Position numbers and translations under genes: made by a program. DNA of 64,000 bases from an uncultured Clostridia bacterium (GTDB lineage: Bacteria > Bacillota > Clostridia > TANB77 > CAG-508), in contig CAKPNF010000005.1 of NCBI GenBank assembly GCA_934168305.1, forward strand, positions 1 through 64,000. The letters are read 5' to 3'. How positions within the stretch are numbered: position 1 is the first letter of the stretch; every line of letters begins with the position of its first letter. The notes beneath the pieces are model-generated. The model made no database searches, was not told the DNA's origin, and saw nothing but the letters and a program-made list of their open reading frames with translations. Positions 53,547 through 64,000 of the stretch are shown piece after piece.

Positions 53547-55084
53547 TAAAATTTGTCTCCATATTTTCTATCTAAACTTCTATATTGAATTGCTTCTAAT
53601 AAATGATTTTTTTCTATGTTATTTTTATTATCCAAATCAGCAATAGTTCTAGCAACTTTTAAAATTCTTGTATACGCTCTAGCACTTAATCCTAATTTAT
53701 TGAATGCTATTTCTAATATTTGTTTGCTTTCTTTATCTAATTTACAGTATTTTTCTATCATTCTAGGTGTTAATTCTGAATTTGAAAATATATTTAAATC
53801 TTTATACCTTAAGAATTGAATTCTTCTTGCTTTATTAACTCTCTCCTTTATTTGCTGTGAACTTTCTATTTTGTTTTCTGAGTTTAATTTTTGATATTTT
53901 ACAGGTTTTACTTCAACATGTAAATCAATTCTATCAAGCAATGGTCCACTGATTTTATTTAAATATTTTTCTATTGCAACTGTAGAACATTTACATTCTT
54001 TTTCTGTACTTCCATAATATCCACATGGACATGGATTCATGCTCGCAATTAACATGAAATTTGATGGATATATTACTTTAGAATATAATCTTGATATTGT
54101 TACAACTCTATCTTCTAATGGTCCTCTTAAAACTTCTAATGTACTTCTATTAAATTCAGGTAATTCATCTAAAAATAATACACCATTATGTGCTAAGCTA
54201 ATTTCTCCTGGCTTTGGTATTTTCCCTCCTCCAATTATTGATGTGGGAGATATTGTATGATGTGGACTCCTAAATGGTCTTTTAGTAACTATTCCTATAT
54301 TACTATCTAACATTCCTGCTATACTATGTATTTTTGTTACTTCTAAAGCTTCTTCAAATGTTAATTCTGGTAATATTGTTGGTATTCTTTTGGCAAGCAT
54401 AGTTTTTCCTGAACCTGGTGTACCTATTAAAAGACAATTATGTCCTCCAGCTGCTGCAATTTCTAATGCTCTTTTTGCATTTTCTTGTCCTTTTACTTCA
54501 CAAAAGTCTAAATCTTGTTTATCTTTTTTATTAAATTCTCTTATTAAATCTATTTTAATAGGCTTAATATCAATTTTTTTATTTAAATATCTAACTACTT
54601 CTTTTAAATTTTTTACTCCTATTACTTCCAAATCTTCTATAATTGCTGCTTCTCTCTCATTTGCTTTTGGTAAAATCACCTTTTTTATCCCTAAATTCAT
54701 TGCCTCTATACACATAGGCAAAACACCATTTATTCTATTTATCTTACCATCTAGCGATAATTCTCCTAAAAATATTGTATTTTCTAAACTATTTGCTATT
54801 ATTTCTCCTAATGATTGTAAAATCCCTACTGCTATTGGTAAGTCATAACTTGTACCTTCTTTTTTTGTACTAGCAGGTGCTAAATTTATTACAATCTTTC
54901 TACTTGGAAATTCTATTTCTGAATTTTTTATTGCTGTTCTTATTCTTTCTTTTGACTCTCTAACACTTGTGTCTGGAAGTCCAACAATTTCTACGTTTGG
55001 AAGTCCTCCAGCAATATCTGTTTGAACTTCGACTAATTTTCCATCTATTCCATTTAACGAAATAGTTTTGATATTTGATATCAT
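53546..55084 (-). CDS. YifB/ComM family AAA+ ATPase (Mg-chelatase-like)
   Basis: 512 residues. An N-terminal Lon-protease-like fold (VEIVGLPDTSVRESKERIRTA) precedes the AAA+ core: Walker A IGTPGSGKTMLAKRIPTILP, Walker B VLFLDELPEF, a zinc-like CPCGYYGSTEKECKC and arginine finger region RFDLH-like DRIDLHVEV. Family includes ComM, a branch-migration helicase in transformation. AAGGAGGTAATC before ATG. First gene of the yifB-dprA-yraN operon. Confidence 0.93.
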   Translation of the reverse strand: MISNIKTISLNGIDGKLVEVQTDIAGGLPNVEIVGLPDTSVRESKERIRTAIKNSEIEFPSRKIVINLAPASTKKEGTSYDLPIAVGILQSLGEIIANSLENTIFLGELSLDGKINRINGVLPMCIEAMNLGIKKVILPKANEREAAIIEDLEVIGVKNLKEVVRYLNKKIDIKPIKIDLIREFNKKDKQDLDFCEVKGQENAKRALEIAAAGGHNCLLIGTPGSGKTMLAKRIPTILPELTFEEALEVTKIHSIAGMLDSNIGIVTKRPFRSPHHTISPTSIIGGGKIPKPGEISLAHNGVLFLDELPEFNRSTLEVLRGPLEDRVVTISRLYSKVIYPSNFMLIASMNPCPCGYYGSTEKECKCSTVAIEKYLNKISGPLLDRIDLHVEVKPVKYQKLNSENKIESSQQIKERVNKARRIQFLRYKDLNIFSNSELTPRMIEKYCKLDKESKQILEIAFNKLGLSARAYTRILKVARTIADLDNKNNIEKNHLLEAIQYRSLDRKYGDKF

Positions 55085-55217
55085 GATTACCTCCTTATAA
55101 AATCTTTTTTATAATATTATTGATTTTTAATATACTTTAATATAAAATATTAATGTATATAGCTTTACTATATATAAATAAAAATGTAATTTATTTAAAC
55201 AAAAGAGTGGTGAAGAT

Positions 55218-57467
55218 ATGAATAATAAAAATAATAAAAAAATTCCCAAAAAAGAAAATAAGAAAATAACAAAAATAAATCAAGAATTTAAGTCTCAAAA
55301 TTTTATTTATATAAAAAAATTAAAAAATATATTTATAGTCATTATTTTAATTTTTGTATTGTTAATAGGTCGAATTGGATTTTTACAGTTTGTAGAAGGT
55401 GGATATTTAAAAGAACGTGCATATAATCAACAATCTATTAATCAAATAATTAGTCCAAAGAGAGGTTCTATATATGATTCAACCGGTAAAACTCTTGCTA
55501 CAAGTGCTTCTGTTGATACTATAACAATCAATCCTTCTAAAATAAAAAATGAGAAGAAAGAAAGTGTTGCTAAAGCATTCTCAGAAATATTTGAATTAGA
55601 TTATGATGAGACTTTGGCAAAGGTTAATAGTGATTCACAAGTAGAAACAATTATAAAAAAAGTTGAACAAGATAAGGTTGATAAACTAAAAACTTGGATG
55701 GACGAAAATAAAGTATCTGTTGGTATAAATATTGATGAAGATACAAAAAGATATTATCCTTATGGTACGGTATTGTCTCAGGTTTTAGGTTCTTGTGGTA
55801 GTGATAACCAAGGTCTATCTGGTATTGAAGTTCAATGGGATTCTGTTTTAACAGGTACTCCTGGAAAAATAGTAAGTTCTAAAAGTGCAAGTCAAGAAGA
55901 AATTCCTAATGCAGAAGAAACATATATCCCTGCTGAAAACGGTAGTGATTTAACTCTTACTATTGACTATAGAATTCAAACTATTGTTGAAAAATATTTA
56001 CAACAAGCTGTTGAATATAATTCTTGTGAAAATGGTGGTAGTTGTATTGTAATGGATCCTAAAACAGGTGATATTCTTGCAATGGCTACATATCCTAATT
56101 ATGACTTAAATAATCCTTTTACTCCTAATGAATATGTTGCAAAAACATATGATTCATTAGATTCTGAGGGAAAAACAAATGCTATATATAAAATGTGGTC
56201 TAATAAGGCTGTTTCAGAATTATATGAGCCTGGTTCTGTATTTAAATTAATTACAGCTTCTGTAGCTTTAGAAGAAAATATTACTGGTACTGATATTGCA
56301 GGAGATTTCAAATGTCCTGGTTATGAAATGGTTGGAGATATAAGAGTAAATTGTTGGAAAACTGATGGTTCTCATGGTTCTCAATCTTTAAAACAAGCAC
56401 TTGAACATTCTTGTAACCCCGCTTTAATACAACTTGGAAACAGAATTGGTACAACTACATTATACAAATATTATAAATCTTTTGGATTTTTTGATAAAAC
56501 TGGTGTTGATTTACCTGGTGAAGCAAATTCAATATTTCTTGCAGAAAATGAAGTAAAGCCTATTGAAAGAGCAACATATTCTTTTGGTCAAAGATTTAGT
56601 ATTACTCCTTTACAGATGATTACAGCTGTATCTGCAATTGCAAATGATGGAGTATTAATGAAACCTAGAATTGTAAAATCTATTACAAACACTGATACTG
56701 GTGCTGTAACAACAGTTGATACTGAAGAAGTTAGACAAGTTATATCTTCTGATACTGCCACAAAAGTAAAATATATGATGCAATCTGTTGTAGAAGAAGG
56801 TACTGGTTACAGAGCTTCTGTTACTGGTTATACTGTAGGTGGAAAAACTGGTACATCTGAACCTAGAGCTGGTAGAGAAGATATTGATGGTTATGTTGCT
56901 ACTTATGTTGCAATTTCTCCTGTTGAGGATACTCAAGTTGTTTTATTACTTAATTTATATAAACCTCCAAAGAGCAATCACCAAGGTGGTACATTAGCAG
57001 GTCCTGTTGTTTCTCAAATGTTAACAGAAATTTTACCTTATTTAGGAATTCCTTCAAACGAGGAAACTACAGATGATAGTGATTTAATTACAGTTCCTGA
57101 AGTTAGAAATAAAACTATTGCAGAAGCTGAAAAAGTTTTAAATAATGCTGGTTTTACTACAAAAATTTCTACTTCTAATGATAAAAATAGTACAGTAGTT
57201 ACTGATCAAGTTCCAAAACCTGGAGTGGCATTGTCTAAAAATTCTATTATAATGTTATATGATCAAGATACAAGAGTTTCTACTACTGTACCTGACCTTA
57301 CAGGAAAAAGTAAATATCAAGCAACAACAGAATTACGAAATTCTAATTTAAATATTAGTGTTGAAGGAACTGGTACTGTTGTGTCACAAGATCCGCCAAA
57401 GGGCTCAAACGTTGATGCAGGTACTGTTGTAAAGGTTACTTTAAAATCTTCTAAGTCATCAAACTAA
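55218..57467 (+). CDS. SpoVD/PBP2-type transpeptidase with two PASTA domains
   Basis: 749 residues. Class B penicillin-binding protein. Basic cytoplasmic tail, one membrane segment IFIVIILIFVLLIGRIGF (about 36-53), PBP dimerisation domain from PKRGSIYDSTGKTLA, then the transpeptidase: SxxK in EPGSVFKLITA, SxN in EHSCNPALIQ, KTG in VGGKTGTSEP. Two PASTA repeats at the C-terminus (VPEVRNKTIAEAEK and VPDLTGKSKYQATTE). PASTA plus this architecture suggest sporulation-specific SpoVD, though FtsI for division is not excluded; no mra/dcw cluster is adjacent. GGTGA precedes ATG. Confidence 0.88.
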   Translation: MNNKNNKKIPKKENKKITKINQEFKSQNFIYIKKLKNIFIVIILIFVLLIGRIGFLQFVEGGYLKERAYNQQSINQIISPKRGSIYDSTGKTLATSASVDTITINPSKIKNEKKESVAKAFSEIFELDYDETLAKVNSDSQVETIIKKVEQDKVDKLKTWMDENKVSVGINIDEDTKRYYPYGTVLSQVLGSCGSDNQGLSGIEVQWDSVLTGTPGKIVSSKSASQEEIPNAEETYIPAENGSDLTLTIDYRIQTIVEKYLQQAVEYNSCENGGSCIVMDPKTGDILAMATYPNYDLNNPFTPNEYVAKTYDSLDSEGKTNAIYKMWSNKAVSELYEPGSVFKLITASVALEENITGTDIAGDFKCPGYEMVGDIRVNCWKTDGSHGSQSLKQALEHSCNPALIQLGNRIGTTTLYKYYKSFGFFDKTGVDLPGEANSIFLAENEVKPIERATYSFGQRFSITPLQMITAVSAIANDGVLMKPRIVKSITNTDTGAVTTVDTEEVRQVISSDTATKVKYMMQSVVEEGTGYRASVTGYTVGGKTGTSEPRAGREDIDGYVATYVAISPVEDTQVVLLLNLYKPPKSNHQGGTLAGPVVSQMLTEILPYLGIPSNEETTDDSDLITVPEVRNKTIAEAEKVLNNAGFTTKISTSNDKNSTVVTDQVPKPGVALSKNSIIMLYDQDTRVSTTVPDLTGKSKYQATTELRNSNLNISVEGTGTVVSQDPPKGSNVDAGTVVKVTLKSSKSSN

Positions 57468-57473
57468 TTTTTT

Positions 57474-57497
57474 CTAAGAGGGATTTAATATCCCTCT
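57474..57497. terminator. Bidirectional terminator
   Basis: AAGAGGGAT, TTAAT loop, ATCCCTCTT with T-rich flanks, between the convergent PBP and nuclease genes. Confidence 0.75.
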
Positions 57498-58132
57498 TAT
57501 TCCATTTTTTCTTCAAGCCAATACTTTTCTGCCAACTCATCTAATAACATTATATTTTCATTATTATCTTTTATTTTTTTTAATGTATTATTATCTACTC
57601 CTTTTAAGTATGCAATCCATTCTTCTTTTTCTGTCATATTATCTAAATCTCTAATTGTAAACTTTGGTAGTTCTATTACATACATTTCTACTTCTTCGAA
57701 TTTTATATTTGATTCATTTGTCATTATTTTTATAGTTCTATCATACTCATTTGTTGAAAAAAATTTAAAGTCTAATAAATTTATTGTTATTGTTCTACAA
57801 AATTCTCTTTTACTATTGTATTCTAATTGATTTAGATGTATTTGTGCATAATACATTAGCATTTTTGTTTGTACATATATTCCATCAATAAATTGAATTC
57901 CTACATTAATTTCTTCATTTTCATCTGTCATTATTCGAAAATCTGCAATTCCAAAATTTTCTTCTTTGGGTAAATATTTTGCTTTTTTTTTCAAGTATGG
58001 ATTTAATTCTATTTCTTTTATATTTATATTTAAAATTGATTGTATTAAATTTTTTAAAATGCCTAAACAATTTTCATCATTTAGAACTTTTCTATAAACA
58101 TAATTACTGTTTGATATAAACTTTCTATTCAT
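57497..58132 (-). CDS. Rpn/PD-(D/E)XK nuclease-family protein, active site incomplete
   Basis: 211 residues. Matches the Rpn/transposase-like PD-(D/E)XK group: FISNSNYVYRKVLND start, NFGIADFRIMTDENEEINVGIQ core, MLMYYAQIHLNQLEY and the late WIAYLKG. The Asp of the core is present (ADFRI) but the usual Glu-x-Gln/Lys is VGIQ, i.e. the catalytic Glu looks replaced by Gly. It may be inactive or have a displaced residue. The AGGTG site is about 14 nt from the ATG, so the start is uncertain. Common multicopy family near mobile DNA. Confidence 0.75.
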   Translation of the reverse strand: MNRKFISNSNYVYRKVLNDENCLGILKNLIQSILNINIKEIELNPYLKKKAKYLPKEENFGIADFRIMTDENEEINVGIQFIDGIYVQTKMLMYYAQIHLNQLEYNSKREFCRTITINLLDFKFFSTNEYDRTIKIMTNESNIKFEEVEMYVIELPKFTIRDLDNMTEKEEWIAYLKGVDNNTLKKIKDNNENIMLLDELAEKYWLEEKME

Positions 58133-58310
58133 ATATTTATAAACTTCACCTCTATTTCTAATATAAAATAATATTAATATTTCTTTAGTATTGGGGTAAT
58201 TAGATCTAATTGTAATTTATACATTGAAAAAAAATTATTTGAATTAAAATTTAGATAGATTATAACTTCGTATTTTTATTATGTCAATAAAATTTAAATT
58301 TTTTATAAAA

Positions 58311-58351
58311 AAATCGACCGCAAAATTCGACATTTTAAATTTTGCGATCGT
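58311..58351 (-). terminator. Terminator of the response regulator gene
   Basis: Minus strand GATCGCAAAATT, 10-nt loop, AATTTTGCGGTC then a T-run. Clear hairpin beyond the stop at 58368. Confidence 0.75.
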
Positions 58352-58367
58352 TTATTTTTCGAAAATT

Positions 58368-59117
58368 CTATTTATTAGTTGCAATATAGTATCCTACTCC
58401 TCTTTTGGTGATTAATATTTTAGGACTAGAAGTATCTTTTTCAATTTTTTCTCTTATTCTTCTTACAGTAACATCTACAGTTCTTATATCTCCATAATAT
58501 TCGTATCCCCAAACTTTTTCTAGTAATGTTTCTCTAGTTACAACTTGTCCCGGTTGTGTAGCTAAGAATTTTAGGACTTCAAATTCTCTTAATGTTAAAT
58601 CTATAATCTCTCCTCTTACCTTAACTTCAAATCTGTCTAAGTCTAATTCCAAGTCATTTACTTTAATTTGATTATCTTTTTTTGCTTCATTAACACTTGC
58701 TTCTGATATAGGCTCTTTTGAAACATTTGATATTTCATTTTTTCTCAAATTTGCTTTTACTCTTGCCATTAATTCTCTAACGCTAAATGGTTTTGTTATA
58801 TAGTCATCGGCTCCTAACTCTAGCCCTACAATTTTGTCTATTTCAGCATCTTTAGCTGTTAACATTAATATTGGTATATTTAAATAATTTTTTACTCTTT
58901 TGCATACTGATAATCCATCTAACTTTGGCAACATTATATCTAATAACATTAAATCTGGTTTTTCTTCTAAAGCCATATTTACAGCTGTAATTCCGTCTGT
59001 TGCTTCTATTGTTTCATATCCCTCTTTTTTTAAATTATATACTAGTACATCTATGATTGATTGTTCATCGTCTACTACTAATACTTTTTTCATTTCTTTT
59101 TCTAAATTATCTTCCAC
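58368..59117 (-). CDS. OmpR-family response regulator (WalR/PhoB-like), no adjacent kinase
   Basis: 249 residues. Receiver: LVVDDEQSI, phospho-Asp in LMLLDIMLPKLDG, LTAKDAE, ITKPFSVREL. A linker of about 25 residues is rich in Ser/Glu/Lys. Winged helix: LTLREFEVLKFLATQ and DIRTVDVTVRRIREKIE, closed by ITKRGVGYYIA. Resembles WalR/YycF. The start is GTG 59117 with AAAGG about 10 nt upstream; ATG 59093 lacks one. The downstream gene is a nuclease-like protein and the upstream one a glycosidase, so the usual walK partner is absent locally. Confidence 0.92.
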   Translation of the reverse strand: MEDNLEKEMKKVLVVDDEQSIIDVLVYNLKKEGYETIEATDGITAVNMALEEKPDLMLLDIMLPKLDGLSVCKRVKNYLNIPILMLTAKDAEIDKIVGLELGADDYITKPFSVRELMARVKANLRKNEISNVSKEPISEASVNEAKKDNQIKVNDLELDLDRFEVKVRGEIIDLTLREFEVLKFLATQPGQVVTRETLLEKVWGYEYYGDIRTVDVTVRRIREKIEKDTSSPKILITKRGVGYYIATNK

Positions 59118-59224
59118 AAAAATTCCGCCTTTCTGTAGCTTTATTTTTATATAGTCTATTTATATCATAATTTTTCGGATTATACAAGCTTTTTTTTTAT
59201 TTTGAATTGTATTTTAGAATTTTT

Positions 59225-59289
59225 GTTACAGTTAAGAACCCACCATATTATAGAATTCATGTTGAAAGGGGGAGCTTGTTGGTTGTAAC
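59225..59289. repeat. Short element with GTTACA/TGTAAC ends
   Basis: 65 bp beginning GTTACAGTTAAGAACC and ending GGTTGTAAC. The ends are complementary over 6 bp and the left end resembles the terminus of the large palindromic elements (GTTACAGTTCAG). Might be a deletion derivative; could be coincidence. Confidence 0.35.
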
Positions 59290-59308
59290 AAATTTTAAAT
59301 AAATTAAA

Positions 59309-59336
59309 TCCTACAATTAATTTTATAATTGTAGGA
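59309..59336 (-). terminator. Terminator of the GH94 gene
   Basis: Perfect 11-bp arms TCCTACAATTA/TAATTGTAGGA with a short loop, T-rich downstream on the minus strand, 22-50 nt after the stop. Confidence 0.65.
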
Positions 59337-59358
59337 CTATAGCATCATTTACCTTGTA

Positions 59359-62300
59359 TCACATTAAAACTTCAACATTAAAAACTCCATTTTCTTCAAG
59401 TTTTATTTCTTTTGTCTCAACTCCATTAACAACAATTCTTTCAACTCCAGTATTTTTACCATTTGGATTTTTTACAACAATATTATAAAAAGCATTCTTC
59501 CACTTATATTTGATGCTATATTCTTTCCAAGAAGTTGGAATACATGGTTCTATTTTAGCAATACCATTTTCTATTTTTAACCCCAAAATATTTTCAATTC
59601 CTGCTTTGTAATACCAACTTGCTGAACCCGTATACCAAGTCCATCCCCCTCTACCTGCTAAATTGCTTATTCCATAAATATCAGCTGGTATTACATATGG
59701 TTCTACTTTATATTTTTTACTACTTTCTTTTGTTCTTGCATGTTCTATTGGATTTATCATTCTATACAATTCTGTTGCCTTATTTCCAAATCCCAGCATT
59801 GATTCCGCTATTATTACCCAAACTGCTGCATGTGTGTATTGTCCTCCGTTTTCTCTGACTCCTGGTAAATAAGCTTTTATATATCCAGGATTTAATTTTC
59901 CTTTTTCAAATGGTGGGTCTAATAATTTTATAATTCCATTTTCTCTATCTATTAAATGATTTTCTAAACTATCCATTGATATATATTTTTTATCATTATC
60001 TCCTGCATTTGATATAGCGCTCCAACTCTGTGATATACTGTCTATTCTACATTCATCGTTTTCCATGCTTCCTAAAGTATTTCCATCATCTGTAAATGCT
60101 CTTTTAAACCATCTTCCATCCCAACCATTTGTATTTAGTGCTTTCTTTAATTGTTGCATTATTAATTTATATTTTTCTATTTTATTTTCAATATCTTCAT
60201 TTTCATTTTTTATTTTTTGAATTATTTTAGTAAATCTATCTAATACATTATATAAGAAAAATCCAAGCCATACACTTTCTCCTTTTCCCTTAGATCCCAC
60301 ATTACTAAATCCGTCATTCCAGTCCCCACTACCAATTTTAGGTAATCCATTTTCACCAAAATTAATGCTTCTTTCTATTGCTCTTACACAATGTTCATAA
60401 ATACTTCCTGTTTCTTCTGTACTATCAAATTTATCATATTTTTCATTTTCGTTTTCTTCTAATTCTTTTCCAACTAAATACGAAGTTTTCTCTTCTAATA
60501 TTGAGTAGTCACCTGTAAATTCTATATATTCACAAGTTAAATATACTAACCACAATAAATCATCTGAAAATTTTGTTCTTATTCCTCTTCCTGTCTCTTC
60601 ATGCCACCAATGTTCAACATCACCTTCTAGAAATTGTTGTTTACTATGCTTTAATATTTGATTTTTTAAAATTTGTGAATCTAAATATTTTAATGCAATC
60701 GTGTCTTGTAACTGGTCTCTAAATCCATATGCTCCACCTGATTGATAATATCCTGTTCTACTAAATAATCTACTCTGTAATGTTTGATAAATATCCCATC
60801 CATTTAATATAATATTCATAGATTCTAGTGGTGTATATACTTGTAACCTTCCTAAAAATTCGCGCCAATAATTTTTTATATTTTCAAGTTCTTGTTTGCA
60901 ATTCTGAATTTTGCTATATTTATATGCAATATTTTTGCTGTCAATAATTGATTCTTCTGCTCCTAGTAAAAATACAATTTCTTTTTCTGATAGACTGTCT
61001 AATTCTACTTCTATTTCATATGCTATACATGAATTTTTACCTAAACTATTTTCATTGTTTAAACTTGATTTTTTTAGTGCATCAGGATTTGATATATTTC
61101 CATTTCCTAAAAAGAAATCTTTATCACCTGTATAGCTCTGCATTTTTTCGCTGCTTGATACATAAATAATATCATTTTTAAATTCGGCATTGTATAAGTT
61201 TTGTGCACAAATTATATTATTGTTTTTATCGTATTTTAAATCAATATATCCATTTGATTTTAGTTCATCTTCTCCTAAAACAGATTTCATATAATATACA
61301 ATTTTTAATTTTTTTCTATTTAAATTCATATTTTTTAGTTTTAAAATCTGAATTTTTACACTATCTTCTTTTGGAACAAAAACTTCTAACTCCTGTTCTA
61401 TTCCATCGCTTTTATGGATATATTTTGCATACCCAAATCCATAAATTACATTATAGTTTTTGTCATCTGGCATAGGATTTAGTCCGATAGACCAAACTTT
61501 TTTGGTGTCTATATCTTTTAGATATATTGTTTCGGATGGGATATCAAAATCTGGTCTATTTTCCCATGCTGTTATTCTATTTAATCTACAGTTTTTATAC
61601 CATGTATATCCACCCATATTTTCTGTAACTAATGTTCCGAATTTCTTGTTTGCCATTATATGTGACCATACTGTTGGTAGTCTATTTTCTTTATTTATTC
61701 TTATTAAATATTCTTTTCCATCTTCTGAAAATGCTCCATATTCGTTATAATATTTCAATTTTTCTGTATTTTGTAAAATATCTATATTACTAGTATCTTC
61801 TTTCTCAATTAATATATTCTTTTGTTCATTTTCAATACTTTTATATTTTTCTAAATATTCTTCTTCTAAATCTTTAAGTGCATTTTCTAAACCACCTTTA
61901 CTACTATCAATAATTACTTTTGAAACGAATTCTAATAATTCATAATCTTCTTTACTCATCTCACTTTTAGAGAGTTCAAATATTCCACCTCTTATATTTT
62001 TTAAATATGACATTTGACTATTTAAAATTAATCCTTCAATTTCTTCTTTTACATAATTTTCATAACTATGCTTTTCTTCATCTAATATTACTAACTCGAC
62101 TTCAAAATTTTTCGTTCTTATAAATTCGTATGCTTTTAAAAGCTCTTGTACCACATATGATTCATTTATATTTTTTATTTTTACTAATATTATTGGTATA
62201 TCTCCTGAAATTCCATATTTCCATAACTCACTTTGTTCATATTTTCTTTTTGGTAATTTTTCTAATATTATTTTTTTGCTTGGATTACTAAATATTATAT

Positions 62301-64000
62301 AAGATAATATTTTCTGATAATTTCTTATTTGGGTTCCTTTTATTCTTAAATATCTACTTTGTGCTTCTGTTTTAGCTTTTGATAACTCAAATGATTTTTG
62401 TACATTTTCTTCTATTTTATATTTTTTTATGTTTTCAATTACTCTTTCTTTTTCCTCTCCTACAGAAATAACTAAATTTATAATTGCCTTTTGTTTTGGT
62501 TTTATTTTTATAGTTCTTTTTAGTGCAACTATAGGTTCTGTAACTAATCCTATTTTTTTAGAAAATGGCTTAGAATTTTTAACCATTTGTGGTATTCCAA
62601 TATTTCCTCTTCCGCATAAATTTTTCTTCGTCAATTTCGTATTCTAAATCCCCAATTACTTCATTGGTTGTGGATAAGTTTGCACCCATATACATTTCTT
62701 CTTCGTATTCATTTCTTTTTTTCCTTTTTACAATTATACTATTTGTATCACTATCAAAATCAAATATTAAAAATAAATTATTAAAGGCTGTGTGTGCATA
62801 ATCTTGCTCTTTTCTTGAAAGTACAGGCTCAAAATATGATGTAATTTCTAATATTTCTTCTTCATTTCCTATATTTTCTAATGTTGTCTTTCTTATTTCA
62901 ACAGGCTCATCTGGTGCTACTATTGTTTCTATTTTTGTTTTTATGTTATCGTTTATCATTTCTTGTTCTATTTTATCTGGCATAAAACTAATTTGATATT
63001 TATTATTTTCTCTTAAATTTGAACTCCATATTTTTTTTGATTTAATGTTTTTTATATTAAAAAATATACCTTGCTGATAATCATCTGTATTCTTAAATCT
63101 ATTTATAAATTTATTTTTATATATGCTTACTCCTTCGCCCTTTTGATTCATTGCTATAAGATAATTTTCATTACTAATCACATTTCCTCTAATTAGTCTT
63201 TCATCTATTTTTTTTAATGTATCTTTTATATAATCCTCATAATCTATATATTTAAGTTTTTCTATTTTTTCTTTGTTTTCTTTTGTAATTATTGCTGTTT
63301 CTGGCATTCTTTCTTGTAGCAATATATCTATTGCACCCATTTCTGGGTTTTTTATAAATCTTTTTTGTAATATATTATCATTAAATAAGTTGTTTATTGA
63401 TAATAATATTAATCCTTGATGATGTGCCATGTAAGTTTTTACTACACTTGATTTTTTTCCTTTTTCTAATCTTTCAGGTGTAAAGTCTATTGATTCATAA
63501 AATCCATATTTTCCATATGCTCCATACTGTTTAATCTTTTCCAAGTTCTCATATACTTCTTTTGGATAGTCTGTTATAGCTAAAATACTTCCATATGGTG
63601 CTACAACAAGTTCATCTGCTAGTCCTCTTTTTAATCCTAACCATGGAATTCCAAATGCTTTATATTGATAATTTGAGTGTAAATCCTTTAAATTAAATGC
63701 TGATTCTGATATTCCCCATGGTATTTTTAATTTTTTAGCATATTCCATTTGACTCATAATCATAAACTTACAAGATTCATCTAAAAGGCTTCCTTTGTAT
63801 TTTGGTATATTTATATTTGGCATTAAATATTCAAATGCAGTTCCTGACCATGATATTAATCCTTTATATTTTCCTAATGTTGTTAATGTTCTACTTAATG
63901 AATTCCAATGTTTTTGTGGTACATCTTTTTTTGCAATAGCAATTAAACTAGCTTGTCTTGATTCTGATGCTAATAAATCGTAATATGAATTTGTTAATTT
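59359..64000 (-). pseudogene. NdvB-like cyclic glucan synthase / GH94 glycoside phosphorylase, frameshifted and cut by the window edge
   Basis: More than 1500 residues, running off the right edge (frame is open to 64000: LASESRQASLIAIAKKDVPQ, SWSGTAFEYLMPNINIPKY are NdvB-type). The 64000..62579 part contains the glucoamylase-like region (WGISESAFN, YGFYESIDFTPER, KTYMAHHQGL). The part down to 59359 is the GH94 phosphorylase-type domain: GAYGFRDQLQD, HWWHEETGRGIRT, the catalytic acid in GSGDWNDGF, LPGVRENGGQYTHAAVW, TGSASWYY. One extra base near 62615-62620 (TTTATGC) separates the two; removing it reads EEKFCGRGNIGIP. Likely makes or degrades beta-1,2-glucan. Whether the frameshift is real is open. 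Ends in a terminator. Confidence 0.8.

Noticed and set aside
58133..58310. Possible riboswitch or small RNA in the AT-rich gap
   Set aside because: No conserved riboswitch core or stable fold apart from the terminator at 58311.

Overview
The window is very AT-rich chromosomal DNA (roughly a quarter G+C) that reads as a low-GC Gram-positive of class Clostridia. It forms spores or descends from a spore former: it carries SpoIIID, the YabG coat protease, Veg, a SpoVD-type PBP and a Spo0A-type DNA-binding domain. It is probably an uncultured gut-type lineage. That placement is inference from gene content, Shine-Dalgarno-led starts, sortase-anchored surface proteins and AdhE. Most genes lie on the minus strand, as does a tandem pair of consensus promoters at 106-234 that looks like the start of an rRNA operon lying off the left edge.

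Layout. 1-350: rRNA-type promoters and a terminator. 351-17.7 kb: mostly housekeeping and DNA repair (rlmB, MazG-like, lepA, rhodanese, family-4 uracil-DNA glycosylase, LD-carboxypeptidase, pgeF, addB, OGG-type glycosylase), then a tandem-GGDEF protein on the plus strand, yitT, and a radical SAM gene overlapping rnc. 17.8-19.9 kb: a pilin-leader glycine-rich surface protein with an 840-bp internal duplication. 20-22 kb: sporulation cluster yabG-veg / spoIIID. 22.4-24.9 kb: a solitary double-DUF262 protein, the best defence-gene candidate. 24.9-30.5 kb: FAD oxidoreductase, frameshifted cysteine desulfurase, patatin, WG-repeat protein. 30.6-33 kb: a transposase remnant, then a sortase gene followed by a thioester-domain surface protein. 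33.2-37.4 kb: palindromic mobile element, two-component system, small membrane protein, MscS channel. 37.4-45.3 kb: rpoD/dnaG operon, small alarmone synthetase, an unknown helical protein, adhE. 45.3-51.7 kb: receiver-less Spo0A-like protein, M23 peptidase, XRE regulator, frameshifted M15/peptidoglycan-binding protein, second sortase, ksgA, von Willebrand A surface protein with an FPQTG anchor. 52.3-59.1 kb: yraN-dprA-yifB, SpoVD-type PBP, Rpn-like nuclease, response regulator. 59.4-64 kb: a large GH94/NdvB-like gene, open at the right edge and frameshifted.

The most unusual content is non-coding. Three intergenic repeat families recur: (i) a roughly 470-bp, nearly fully palindromic MITE-like element (two full copies, one exact half); (ii) a 32-bp palindrome in four copies, two of which supply the last codons of unrelated genes; (iii) long perfect hairpins sharing a GGGATTAAGGGGCCACCAC arm, sitting directly after stop codons. 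Three genes (cysteine desulfurase, M15 peptidase, NdvB-like) are each interrupted by what looks like a single extra base. Real decay and consensus error both remain possible.

Functionally the window combines a spore former's core (replication initiation and sigma factor, translation, repair, envelope) with a surface-display set: two sortases and candidate substrates ending in LPVTG and FPQTG, one of which lacks its membrane tail. No tRNA, complete rRNA, CRISPR array or intact transposase was seen.
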